Positions 35,105 through 44,029 of a DNA stretch of 64,000 nucleotides are shown here, piece by piece (within the stretch, counting starts at the first letter, position 1; the number at the start of each line of letters is the position of its first letter). Position numbers and translations under genes: made by a program. The notes beneath the pieces were generated by a model. It searched no databases. It was not told the origin of the DNA and worked only from the letters and a program-made list of their open reading frames with translations. Source of the DNA: Granulicella aggregans (GTDB taxonomy: Bacteria; Acidobacteriota; Terriglobia; Terriglobales; Acidobacteriaceae); the NCBI RefSeq assembly GCF_025685565.1, contig NZ_JAGSYE010000006.1, forward strand, positions 62,001-126,000, read 5' to 3'.

Positions 35105-35803
35105 ATGAAATTTGGCGTTCTCGTCTTCCCTGGCTCCAACTGCGACCACGACACCTTCAACGTTATCGAGAGCCACGTCGGCCGGCCCGTGAGCTTCCTC
35201 TGGCACGCCTCGGAAGACCTCGAAGGCTGTGACGCGATCCTCGTCCCCGGCGGCTTTGCCTATGGCGACTATCTCCGCACCGGTGCCATCGCGAAGTTCG
35301 CCCCGGTCATGCAGTCGGTGAAGAAGTTCGCCGCGAACGGGGGCCTGGTCCTGGGAATCTGCAACGGCTTCCAGATCCTTTGCGAAGCCGGCCTGCTGCC
35401 CGGAGCGCTGATGCGCAACGCGAATCAGCACTACATCTGCAAGCAGGTCCATCTCCGCACCGAAACAACCGATTCGCCCTTCACCAACGCGCTCGCGCCT
35501 GGCCAGGTGCTCAAGATGCCCATCGGCCACATGGAGGGCAACTACTTCTGTGACGATTCCACGCTAGCCGAACTGAAGTCGCAGGGCCGCATCGCCTTCC
35601 GCTACGCCACCTCAACAGGCGAAGTCACGCCGCAAGCCAACCCCAACGGCTCGCTCGAAAACATCGCCGGAATTCTCAGCGAGGGCAAAAACGTTCTCGG
35701 CATGATGCCCCACCCAGACCGCTCCAGCGAGACGCTTCTTGGCTCCGCCGACGGCCTGCGGCTCTTCAAGGCGATGGCCGAAGCCCTCCTGACAACCGTC
35801 TAG
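35105..35803 (+). CDS. purQ: phosphoribosylformylglycinamidine synthase, glutaminase subunit
   Basis: 232 residues. Class I glutamine amidotransferase that supplies ammonia to PurL in the fourth step of purine synthesis. FPGSNCDHDT near the start, LVPGGFAYGDYLRTGAI, nucleophile Cys in LGICNGFQIL, and His-Glu at the end in MMPHPDRSSE. Complete. No purL or purS is adjacent in the window. Confidence 0.96.
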   Translation: MKFGVLVFPGSNCDHDTFNVIESHVGRPVSFLWHASEDLEGCDAILVPGGFAYGDYLRTGAIAKFAPVMQSVKKFAANGGLVLGICNGFQILCEAGLLPGALMRNANQHYICKQVHLRTETTDSPFTNALAPGQVLKMPIGHMEGNYFCDDSTLAELKSQGRIAFRYATSTGEVTPQANPNGSLENIAGILSEGKNVLGMMPHPDRSSETLLGSADGLRLFKAMAEALLTTV

Positions 35804-35821
35804 GCGGAAGTGGGCTTCCGA

Positions 35822-38200
35822 TTATGCGGAGCGCGACTCGACCATCAATACGGAGGCGTTCCGCTTACGTTTGGAGGCGTACATCTGGTGATCGGCGTGG
35901 AGCTTCAGCTCCTCGGTGGTCTGACCGTGGTCCGGATACCTTGCGAAGCCGAGGCTTGCCGATCCCAGCACCAGTCTTCCTTCAATCGAAAACGGATGGT
36001 CGAAACACTTCTCCAGGCGGGATAGAACTGTTTCGGCATTTTCATAGGACGAATCCGACGGCATGATTAGAAGAAACTCATCGCCACCAATTCGAGCAAG
36101 CGTATCGCTCTGCCGCTTGGCGGCTAGCAGTCGCGCGCTGATCTGCTGCAGATAAAGATCGCCGATGCGGTGACCGTGCTGATCGTTCACTTCTTTGAAG
36201 CGGTCGACATCGATATAAATCACCGCGACTTTGCTGCCGTTGATTCGCGCTTCTTCAAGAGCGTCCTCGAACCGGCGATCACACAGGCGGCGGTTCGGAA
36301 GTTCGGTCAAAGCGTCGTGCGTAGAGTGATGCACCAGCGCGCGATGGAGCAAGAGCTGGTTCACCGCGAGCTTGGAGATCTCGAAGAGCATATCGAAGAC
36401 TTCATGCCGGTCAGCAGACGGCACGTAACCCTTCAGCTCCGAGACAACGATCCAGCCAACAATCTCTCCTTCGCTGCCGTGGAGATCCATCTTGTAGAGC
36501 TGCTTTGCCGGATTTGCAGGATTGATCGCCTGCGCAGGTGTGTCTTGACCCTTCTCTTCGAAGAGATAAGAGCATTCCACGCCGGGAAGAAGCGAGACCA
36601 CCGCGTCGCAGATCATCGTGAGAAGCGCATCTGGCGTGGGTCCGGAGTTGATCTTCTCGAGAATCCTGCTGCGCTCGCGAGCGATGGACATGGATCGCTG
36701 GATTCGGTTCGTCTGGTCCAGTAGCCGCTGTCGCAATAACATCGCCCATACGGCGATCACGACGGCGACACCTAGGAACACTGCCAGAAGCTCGAGAAGG
36801 TGACGCACGGTCCACCACGATGGCTGGGCAAGTAGCTGGGCATCCGCTCCTGACCGCATCTCGATGCGAAAGAGGGAGGGAGTGCGGAAGGGTCCTCCCG
36901 CGATAATCCTGCAGATCCCTGTTACCTGCACCTTGCTGCCGGGAAGAAATTTGGCGAGTTGTCCAGCATCAAGCGTTGCGCTTACAAGATGTCCATCTAC
37001 ATCGACGACAAGCGTGTCTGAGCTCGTACCTTGCAACTGAGAGACGACCTTCCCCGACATGGAGATGAGGTTGTCGCTAAAGAGGCCGCTGTAGGCCTGT
37101 GCGTAGGTCACGGCTTGAGGAGTGAGTCTCGCGGAGAAGCCCGTTGGTACGACAGAGGCCTCGGTCAGGCTTGGAGCGTACTCGCGATCGCTGGCAAATC
37201 CAAACGCATCCACCACGTCCCCGATCGCCAGATCGGAGGTCTGTCGCGTCTGAACATAGATGCTCTTGCCCTGCTGTTCGAGGACGGCCGAGTCGCCCTT
37301 CTTATAGTAAGTGAGGGTGCCGCGGACTCGCAGACGGCTGGACGTATCGTCTACCTTTCTCGACGGAAAGACTTCATCGATGTCCGTCAGAGCGAGGTCT
37401 TCCAGCCGGGTTGCGGGCTGCTTGAGCACCTTGATGAAATCGGGTGATGGAATGTACAGCATGATTCCCGTCAGCTGGTTCTTGGCATCAAAGGCTCCGC
37501 CCGCCACGCCGGTCATCTCGACGGTCGCATCCACAAGGGACTTTGGGTTGGCCCCGAACGATGGGTCCAGATACACCTCAACCTCGCCACCCGCCATGGC
37601 CACATCCAGATGGATCGAAGGGGAAGGATGGGTGGAGAGTGTGAGTTCGTGCAGCTCGACATCCTGAGCACGAACAATGCCGCGAAACTTTACCAGGAGG
37701 CAATCTCCCTCGCCGGAGGCCAGCCTTGAATAGCTGAACTCGGGGGCTGGGTACTGCTTGCCTGGCCCCAAAACAGTAATTGTGGGATCGAGTGAAACTT
37801 CGGTGCGGAAACTTGCGTGCGTAAATCCGTCGACCGTTACGGAATCCCCAGTTCGTATCGGGTAGGTCTTACCGGAATTGATGTACACACCACCCGTAGC
37901 GTCCTGGAAGAACAAGACCCCGTCCGAAGGATCGTAATAGCTGATCGTTCCGACTAGATGAACCTTCGCAACCGGAGCGCTCGCCGGCCGGCTATGCACC
38001 TGCGCTGCAGTCAACAAAATGGTTGGATCCGATATCCCTTGCTGGCAGTAAGCCGAGAGCGGAGCAAGGCCATTTAAGACCACGAACGCTGAGCAATACG
38101 CGAAGAAAAGCCCTCGCCACCGGATTTTTGAGAAAAACAGGGGGCGGAACAGAAACTCGGTCTCTGGCACGTTGTGAAACGAGTTGTACACCTCGGCCAT
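35822..38200 (-). CDS. membrane diguanylate cyclase with large N-terminal sensor region
   Basis: About 792 residues from ATG at 38200 (the frame opens as far as 38308). Signal/anchor helix near the start (GLFFAYCSAFVVLNGLAPLSAYC), then about 430 residues of probable periplasmic beta-rich repeats, with several OB-like units such as VHLVGTISYYDPSDGVLFFQD and LRVRGTLTYYKKGDSAVL. One membrane helix (LLELLAVFLGVAVVIAVWAML), a GAF-like segment, then a GGDEF domain (about 635-785) with DALTELPNRRL and the active-site motif RIGGDEFLLI. No RxxD inhibitory site is obvious. It would make cyclic di-GMP in response to an outside signal. The 5' end lies next to the divergent CpsB-like gene. Confidence 0.88.
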   Translation of the reverse strand: MAEVYNSFHNVPETEFLFRPLFFSKIRWRGLFFAYCSAFVVLNGLAPLSAYCQQGISDPTILLTAAQVHSRPASAPVAKVHLVGTISYYDPSDGVLFFQDATGGVYINSGKTYPIRTGDSVTVDGFTHASFRTEVSLDPTITVLGPGKQYPAPEFSYSRLASGEGDCLLVKFRGIVRAQDVELHELTLSTHPSPSIHLDVAMAGGEVEVYLDPSFGANPKSLVDATVEMTGVAGGAFDAKNQLTGIMLYIPSPDFIKVLKQPATRLEDLALTDIDEVFPSRKVDDTSSRLRVRGTLTYYKKGDSAVLEQQGKSIYVQTRQTSDLAIGDVVDAFGFASDREYAPSLTEASVVPTGFSARLTPQAVTYAQAYSGLFSDNLISMSGKVVSQLQGTSSDTLVVDVDGHLVSATLDAGQLAKFLPGSKVQVTGICRIIAGGPFRTPSLFRIEMRSGADAQLLAQPSWWTVRHLLELLAVFLGVAVVIAVWAMLLRQRLLDQTNRIQRSMSIARERSRILEKINSGPTPDALLTMICDAVVSLLPGVECSYLFEEKGQDTPAQAINPANPAKQLYKMDLHGSEGEIVGWIVVSELKGYVPSADRHEVFDMLFEISKLAVNQLLLHRALVHHSTHDALTELPNRRLCDRRFEDALEEARINGSKVAVIYIDVDRFKEVNDQHGHRIGDLYLQQISARLLAAKRQSDTLARIGGDEFLLIMPSDSSYENAETVLSRLEKCFDHPFSIEGRLVLGSASLGFARYPDHGQTTEELKLHADHQMYASKRKRNASVLMVESRSA

Positions 38201-38388
38201 TTCGCTATCTCGCAAAGAACCAGTCGTCGGGGGAAGCACCCAATGACCATGCCCGTCGGGCCCACCACTGTCGTGGTCATGGTGCATCCTAAAGCGTATC
38301 CGTATCAAATCGACGCTGCTCTACAACTCTTGGGTTATAGCTTGGTTCGGATCCCCGCTGCTCGTCCTCATTCGCGGGGAAGAATCGG

Positions 38389-39213
38389 ATGAACCCGCGA
38401 GTGCTACCCTTAAACCCAATGGTCGACATTCACCACCACCTCCTCTCCGGCCTTGATGATGGCGCTCGCGACTTCGAAACCTCGGTCGAGATGGCCCGCA
38501 TGGCCGCCGCCGAAGGCATCACCCACGTCGTCTGTACCCCGCACGCTAACGGCGAGTACGAGTTCAACCCTGCCATCAATCGTCAGAAGAGGGACGAGCT
38601 CCAGGCCGCGATCAACGCCGCAAACATTCCTCTCACGCTCGGCCTCGGCTGCGACTTCCACCTCTCCTTCGACAACATCGAAGCCGCCTTGAAGGACCAC
38701 ACCCCCTACAGCATCAATGGCAATGGCTACCTGCTCGTCGAACTTCCCGACTTCGGTCTTCCCAAGGGCCTCACCCAGACCTACTACGAGCTCCGCCTCG
38801 CCCACGCCACCCCCATCCTCACCCACCCGGAGCGCAACCAGACGCTCCAGGCCGACCCCAAGCGCATGGAAGGCTGGCTACGCGGCGGTCTCCTTGTCCA
38901 GGTCACGGCCGACTCGGTTCTCGGCAAGATGGGCAAGCGCGCCGAACTGATGGCGCACAAGTTTCTCGCCAACCGCTGGGTCCACTTCCTCGCCACTGAC
39001 GCCCACAGCATGCGCGGCCGGCCGCCCCGCATCCGCGAAGCCCACGAGATCGTCGCCAGGAAGTACGGCCAGTCCTACGCCGATCTTATCTGCACCGCAA
39101 ACCCCACTGCCGTCTTCAATGGACAGCCGCTGCCTGAACAGGAAGAGCCGCTGAACCTCTACGAAGACGGGGAGACGAAGTCCAGCTGGTGGAGCAGGCT
39201 CCTGGGCAAATAG
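38389..39213 (+). CDS. CpsB/YwqE-type tyrosine phosphatase (PHP fold)
   Basis: 274 residues; GGGGAAG lies seven bases before this ATG. An internal ATG at 38419 gives the more typical MVDIHHH start. PHP-fold motifs: VDIHHHLLSGLDDGA (metal His pair), VVCTPHANG, PILTHPERN and HFLATDAHS. These phosphatases remove phosphate from bacterial tyrosine kinases controlling capsule or exopolysaccharide export. No kinase or polysaccharide-export gene is in view. Confidence 0.9.
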   Translation: MNPRVLPLNPMVDIHHHLLSGLDDGARDFETSVEMARMAAAEGITHVVCTPHANGEYEFNPAINRQKRDELQAAINAANIPLTLGLGCDFHLSFDNIEAALKDHTPYSINGNGYLLVELPDFGLPKGLTQTYYELRLAHATPILTHPERNQTLQADPKRMEGWLRGGLLVQVTADSVLGKMGKRAELMAHKFLANRWVHFLATDAHSMRGRPPRIREAHEIVARKYGQSYADLICTANPTAVFNGQPLPEQEEPLNLYEDGETKSSWWSRLLGK

Positions 39214-39250
39214 CTCATTCCGGCGATCTCTGGACAAAGCTGAATTTACT

Positions 39251-39305
39251 CTCGTTCAAGCCGCGTTGCTCGTTCGAGCCGTCTTGATCGTTCAAGCTGG
39301 CCTTG
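39251..39305. repeat. three imperfect 18-base tandem repeats
   Basis: Units at 39251-39268, 39269-39286 and 39287-39305, each based on TCGTTCAAGCCG plus a variable six-base tail. They lie in the 192-base gap after the CpsB-like gene. Confidence 0.7.
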
Positions 39306-39311
39306 CCTAAG

Positions 39312-39376
39312 GGCACGGCTTAGGCCGTGCCATAACCGTCGCCCTCGCAATGCGGCTTTAGCCGCTGAGGTACGCT
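39312..39376. repeat. dispersed palindromic repeat, second copy of the 31-kb family
   Basis: A perfect 8-bp stem GGCACGGC/GCCGTGCC with TTAG loop (39312-39331), then GCGGCTTTAGCCGCTGAGGTACG. The order and spacing mirror 31078-31143. Confidence 0.65.
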
Positions 39377-39405
39377 TTCTAACCCGATCAGAAGACCTGC
39401 ATTCG

Positions 39406-40281
39406 TTACGCCGCCGCGATATGCCGCGTCAACCCATCCTGCTCCTGCCGCGACTCCGCCCCAATCGTAAACGCGTCCAGCACCCCCGTTCCCAGCGCGT
39501 AACGAATCGCCTCTGCCGGCTTGTCGCGCAGATCACCCTGCCCCAGAATCTTCATCCCGACGATGCCCTTACCCTCCTCCCGCATATGCTGGATCACCGG
39601 AATCACCGCCTCCGGTCGCGCATCCATGTGCGACCCAATCGGATTCAGCCGCACGAGATCGACCTCTACCCAAGGCGATGCAGCCGCAGCCTTCAGCGCC
39701 GAAAAGCTGTGGCAAGAGACGCCATGCGCTCGAATGACACCCTTCTGCTTCGCCTCCGAAAGCACATCCATCACGCCGCGATAACGCGTCGTCCAATCCG
39801 CCTCGGTCACGCAATGAACCAGCACCACATCAATGTAGTCCACACCCAGCTCCCGTCGAAACCGGTCGAGATCGTCCCGCACTCCAGCAGGATCTCGCGT
39901 GTCCGTCTTCGTCAGAACCGTCACCTTGTCGCGCGGCAGCTGCTTCAGCGCGGACGCAACATAAGGATGGCTGCCATACGAGTCCGCCGCATCGAAGAAT
40001 CGCAGGCCATTATCGTGATATCCATCCAACAACAGCCTTGTCAGCGGAGACATCCCAAGCTGCGTCTGATTCGACCGTCCGCCGTAACCGAACGTGCCCG
40101 TCCCCATCGCCAGCCGGCTGGTTCGGATGCCGGTCTTACCCAGCACGACCTCGTCACTTGCCTTGAACTTATTCGGAAGCGGTTCGGGCTCGAACAACGC
40201 CGCGCGAGCAACGGCTGAACCACCCAGGATAGCTGCGCCCAAACCTCGGGCCGACCTGCTAAGAAAGTCTCTTCTCCGCAT
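39406..40281 (-). CDS. Tat-exported aldo/keto reductase
   Basis: 291 residues from ATG at 40281, with AAGGAG eight bases upstream. N-terminal twin-arginine signal RRRDFLSRSARG, then an Ala-rich core. Aldo/keto reductase barrel: GLRFFDAADSYG (catalytic Asp/Tyr), VLTKTD (Lys) and VLVHCV (His position). NADPH-dependent oxidoreductase, folded before export; the substrate is unknown. It diverges from the cytochrome gene at 40389. Confidence 0.88.
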   Translation of the reverse strand: MRRRDFLSRSARGLGAAILGGSAVARAALFEPEPLPNKFKASDEVVLGKTGIRTSRLAMGTGTFGYGGRSNQTQLGMSPLTRLLLDGYHDNGLRFFDAADSYGSHPYVASALKQLPRDKVTVLTKTDTRDPAGVRDDLDRFRRELGVDYIDVVLVHCVTEADWTTRYRGVMDVLSEAKQKGVIRAHGVSCHSFSALKAAAASPWVEVDLVRLNPIGSHMDARPEAVIPVIQHMREEGKGIVGMKILGQGDLRDKPAEAIRYALGTGVLDAFTIGAESRQEQDGLTRHIAAA

Positions 40282-40388
40282 GGCACGATCTCCTTGCGGA
40301 GTAGCATACGCCTGATCGTAGCGAAGATAGCGCATGCTGCTTCAACTTTTACTTGGACGTGACATCGAACATCGCATAAATTCTCCCT

Positions 40389-41888
40389 ATGCGACGCATT
40401 GCAATCCTCCTCTGCAGCGCCCTGCTCTGCGCCCAGGCCCAGTCTCCCTCCAGCAAAAAGCCCTTCACTCCCGACATTCCCAAAGTCTGGGACGACGCTG
40501 CCATGGCCTCCATCGAGCTCCCTCGCGCCGCCAAGGTCGATGTACGCCCGCTCTCCAGCGCCTACTACTACACCATCCCCGAGCGCACTCTTTGGAAGAC
40601 CTATCCCGTCTACGCTCCCGGCAAGGAGCCCAAAGGCTACTGGGAGTGGCTGCAGCGGCAGGAGCCGCAGGTCGCTGTCGACTTCGATAAGTTGAAGACC
40701 GAGGAGGACTGGATCAAGGCAGGCTCCATCGTCTTCGACTCCGCCAACACCTACGGCCCCCCGGATAAGGGCTTCATGCCCGTGCGTGATCCCGGCTGGT
40801 GGCAGGCCGTGAACCCTCCGACCACGCCCGAGGGCATCATGCCCTTTGAAAGTTATGTCATCCGCGAGAAAGGCAAGGTCGAGGTCGCCACGGACGCCTG
40901 CGCCGAGTGCCACACACGCGTAATGCCGGACGGCAAGGTCATTCGCGGAGCGCAGGGCAACGTCCCCTTCGGCCAAATGTTCGCCTACGCCATCCACAAC
41001 ATTCCGGAAAAGACGCCAGCCGCGCCCTTCAACGATGTCTTCTACGCAGCGCCCTGGATCAAGCCGGATCCATCACTTCCTCTCGGAGGCGGTGGCATCA
41101 AGCCCTTCCACGATCAACTCGCTTCGCTGCCTCAGGGCGTCAACCCACGCCAGGGAACGAGTCTTCTGTACCCGATCCAGATCCCCGACCTCATCGGCGT
41201 CAGGGATCGGCTCTACCTCGACCGCACTGGCCTCGAACAGAACCGCAACATCGCCGACCTCATGCGGTACGACGCGATCAACAACTTCATCCAGGAGATC
41301 ACCAGCTACGACGGCTTCATCCCCAACAACGATCCCGGCGATACCAAGCTGCCCGACGCGAAGACCCAGACCCGCGACAGCGACCGCGCGCTCTACGCGC
41401 TGGCCATGTATCTCTACTCGCTGAAGCCACCAGAGAATCCGAACAAGTTCGACGCGCTCGCAGCTAAAGGCCAGAAAGTCTTCACCCGCGAGGGCTGCCC
41501 AAAGTGCCACACCCCGCCGCTCTACACCAACAACATGCTCACGCCGGTCGAAGGCTTCAAGGTCACGGATGAAGCGAAGGCGAACTACCGCATCATGCCC
41601 GTAGTCGTCGGCACCGATCCCTACAACGCCCTGAACACACGTCGCGGCACCGGCTTCTACAAAGTGCCATCGCTCAAGGGCGTCTGGTATCGCGGGCCAT
41701 TCGGCCACAACGGCGAAGTCGCAACGCTGGAGGACTGGTTCGACGTCCACCGCCTCGACGAAAACTACGTTCGCACCGGCTATCGCGGCTACAACCTGAA
41801 GAGCAGCGCCGTCCCCGGCCACGAGTATGGACTGGATATATCGCCCGAAGAAAAGCAGGCGCTGATCACGTTTCTCAAGACTCTTTAG
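40389..41888 (+). CDS. secreted diheme cytochrome c protein (MauG/peroxidase-like end)
   Basis: 499 residues. Signal peptide at residues 1-18 (ends AQAQ). Two c-type heme sites, CAECH (171-175) and CPKCH (370-374). The C-terminal region FYKVPSLKGVWYRGPFGHNGEVATLEDWFD is typical of cytochrome c peroxidase/MauG-like proteins, while the long N-terminal half has no clear relative. Likely a periplasmic electron-transfer or oxidase protein. The divergent Tat aldo/keto reductase may be functionally linked. Confidence 0.87.
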   Translation: MRRIAILLCSALLCAQAQSPSSKKPFTPDIPKVWDDAAMASIELPRAAKVDVRPLSSAYYYTIPERTLWKTYPVYAPGKEPKGYWEWLQRQEPQVAVDFDKLKTEEDWIKAGSIVFDSANTYGPPDKGFMPVRDPGWWQAVNPPTTPEGIMPFESYVIREKGKVEVATDACAECHTRVMPDGKVIRGAQGNVPFGQMFAYAIHNIPEKTPAAPFNDVFYAAPWIKPDPSLPLGGGGIKPFHDQLASLPQGVNPRQGTSLLYPIQIPDLIGVRDRLYLDRTGLEQNRNIADLMRYDAINNFIQEITSYDGFIPNNDPGDTKLPDAKTQTRDSDRALYALAMYLYSLKPPENPNKFDALAAKGQKVFTREGCPKCHTPPLYTNNMLTPVEGFKVTDEAKANYRIMPVVVGTDPYNALNTRRGTGFYKVPSLKGVWYRGPFGHNGEVATLEDWFDVHRLDENYVRTGYRGYNLKSSAVPGHEYGLDISPEEKQALITFLKTL

Positions 41889-41927
41889 TTCTGGTCTTCA
41901 GAGTTGCGACAGCGCCTCCGGCTTCTA

Positions 41928-42512
41928 CTAAGCAAGCGCCAGCGGTACCGCTTCTTCCCAGCGCCCCTGCGCCTTCAAAATAAGTTCAATGACCTCACGG
42001 GCGGTTCCGCGTCCAGCCAACCGCTGAGTGACAAAGTGGCAGACAGCCTTCAGTTCGGGCACGCCATCGGCAACGCAGACCGCGAGACCGGCTCTCTTCG
42101 CCAAGGGAATATCCGGCAGGTCGTCGCCCATGTAAGCAACCTCTTCCTCGGTCACCCCCGCCTTTCGCATACACTCCTCGAAGGCTTCGGTCTTGGTCGC
42201 CTGCCCCAGGTAAACAAACGTCACCTTCAGTTCCTGTGCGCGCTTGGCAACCGCGGGTGACTTCCTTCCTGTAATAAAGCCGGTCTGAATTCCCATGGTG
42301 TGAGCGAGCGACAGCCCTTGTCCATCCTGAGCGTTGAACACCTTCATCTCGGTAACAACCACCTCTGCAGAGGGATCTACAGAAGTAGACGAGATGAGAC
42401 ATACGCCGCCATCGGTCAGCGTGCCGTCTACGTCCATCAGAAAGAGTTTGACCTTACGGGCACGCGCCAGTACGTCGGGGCTGGCAAGAGAAGTTAGGGC
42501 AATGTCGGACAT
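41928..42512 (-). CDS. kdsC: 3-deoxy-D-manno-octulosonate 8-phosphate phosphatase
   Basis: 194 residues, small HAD phosphatase. DVDGTLTDGG holds the nucleophile and acid Asp, then FNAQDGQGL, ITGRKSPAVAKRA and MGDDLPDIPLAKRAGL. This matches KdsC, which releases Kdo for lipopolysaccharide, and fits a Gram-negative envelope. KdsC length is about 180; residues 1-15 are an extension. Confidence 0.9.
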   Translation of the reverse strand: MSDIALTSLASPDVLARARKVKLFLMDVDGTLTDGGVCLISSTSVDPSAEVVVTEMKVFNAQDGQGLSLAHTMGIQTGFITGRKSPAVAKRAQELKVTFVYLGQATKTEAFEECMRKAGVTEEEVAYMGDDLPDIPLAKRAGLAVCVADGVPELKAVCHFVTQRLAGRGTAREVIELILKAQGRWEEAVPLALA

Positions 42513-42534
42513 AGGGGCATCCTAACGCAAATAT

Positions 42535-43263
42535 CTACAGCCCCAACCCACCATCCACCGCGAGCAACTGTCCGGTAATAAAGTGGGGCGCGGTCGCAAA
42601 GAACAAAACCGCCGCCGCCACATCCTCCGCGGAGCCGTTTCGCTGCATCGGTGTTCTCCGCGCAAACTCTTCGTACCCCGCGCCCACCTCGCCCTGCACA
42701 ATCATCCCCGGCGCAACGCAGTTCACGCTGATCTCCGGCGCCCACGCCTTCGCCATCGTCTGCGAGAGCATGTGCAGCGCCGCTTTCGACGTGCAGTAAT
42801 GCGCATGGGTGGCCCACGGATGCAGCCCGCCCAATGAGCCGATGTTCACAATCCGCCCACTCGCAGCCTGTAGTGCCGGATGCGCCGCCTGCGCTACCAG
42901 GAACGGAGCGCGCGTGTTCGTCTCGAACATCCTGTCCCACGCTTCCACGGAGATCTCTTCGAGCGCGACCGACTCGAAGGTCCCGGCGTTGTTCACCAGA
43001 ATATCCAGCCGCTCAAACTCTTCGATGACCGCACCGACCGTCTGCTTCACATCTTCAGGGTCGCGTAGCTCGCAGCGAACGGCCATCGCCTCCACATCGA
43101 GCGCTGCAAGGTCCGCAACCGTCTGCTCCGCCTCAGCCTGTGAGCCTCCGAACGTGATCGCAACGTTCGCTCCAGCCCGTGCCAGCGTCAACGCGATCTC
43201 TCGCCCAATCCTCTTCGCGCCGCCGGTCACGAGCACGGTCTTGCCTGCCAACGGTCTGCTCAT
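42535..43263 (-). CDS. short-chain dehydrogenase/reductase
   Basis: 242 residues. Rossmann motif VTGGAKRIGREIAL, NNAG in ILVNNAGTFES, Ser in VNIGSLGG and active site Y-x3-K in HYCTSKAAL. Overall FabG/PTR1-like; the Gly-Ala-Lys-Arg variant of the nucleotide motif favours NADPH and pteridine-type reductases. Substrate not assignable. It is 22 bases upstream of kdsC on the same strand and may be cotranscribed. Confidence 0.85.
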   Translation of the reverse strand: MSRPLAGKTVLVTGGAKRIGREIALTLARAGANVAITFGGSQAEAEQTVADLAALDVEAMAVRCELRDPEDVKQTVGAVIEEFERLDILVNNAGTFESVALEEISVEAWDRMFETNTRAPFLVAQAAHPALQAASGRIVNIGSLGGLHPWATHAHYCTSKAALHMLSQTMAKAWAPEISVNCVAPGMIVQGEVGAGYEEFARRTPMQRNGSAEDVAAAVLFFATAPHFITGQLLAVDGGLGL

Positions 43264-43281
43264 CTTGTCTCTTACTTTTCG

Positions 43282-43845
43282 TTACAGATTTGGCTTGGTC
43301 TCAGGTGCCGGAGGAGTCTTCGATTCTGCGTCCGGAGTAGCTGGAGGAGTTACGCTGGCAGGCGGAGGCGTAGTGGGCGGCCTGACAGGTTCCTGCACTC
43401 CCGGCTTGCGTTCGGAGGCCTTGCCGGAGTTGTCCACATACGCCGAAACCTGCGCCCGCGGACGCAGCATCTTAATGCTGATCTCTTTGGTCGTGGTGTC
43501 GATCATGTAATCTTCAGCGAACGTCGCGAAGCCGCCCGCAATCACCTGCACCCGCAACTTGCTACCGGTGGGGATCACGTCGATGGCAGCCTTGCCATCG
43601 GGGCCGGTCTTCACCTCGAGATTGCCCTCGTCCTTGCCATCCTTCTCCGGATTGAAGATCACGGCGGCGTTCGGAATGGGCTTGCCGTTGCTCGCCCGAA
43701 CGATTTCGACCTCAATGTGAGAGGTATCCGGTGGAGCTTTGTACTTGCGGCCACGCGAATGATCCTGCGCAGATGCCATTGGAAGAACAGAAGCGAGACT
43801 GAAAGAGAGCAGCCCGGCCAGGCCGAGATAGCGACGAAGACACAT
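43282..43845 (-). CDS. secreted protein with carboxypeptidase-regulatory-like fold and Pro-rich tail
   Basis: 187 residues. Signal peptide at residues 1-26 (ends ASAQ). The middle (about 40-130) is a beta-rich region resembling CarboxypepD_reg: IEVEIVRASNGKPIPNAAVIFN and DGKAAIDVIPTGSKLRVQVIAGGFATFAEDYMID. The last 45 residues are Pro/Thr/Glu repeats, perhaps a wall-spanning or disordered tail. Function unknown; such proteins are abundant in acidobacteria. Confidence 0.75.
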   Translation of the reverse strand: MCLRRYLGLAGLLSFSLASVLPMASAQDHSRGRKYKAPPDTSHIEVEIVRASNGKPIPNAAVIFNPEKDGKDEGNLEVKTGPDGKAAIDVIPTGSKLRVQVIAGGFATFAEDYMIDTTTKEISIKMLRPRAQVSAYVDNSGKASERKPGVQEPVRPPTTPPPASVTPPATPDAESKTPPAPETKPNL

Positions 43846-44029
43846 GCACTGATTCTACCCCGGCGACACAGCGCTGACGAGCGGAGCGGAGGTCTTAGGC
43901 ACCGCTTGATCCAACACGGGCGCGCCGGTCCGCGATCGAGCCGTCACTCGCATGTCTTCTCGGCAACTTGGACTCGGTGTCTCGTTTTGGTCCGCCAGTC
44001 GGCGAAGTCGATACAATCGTGAGACGTTG

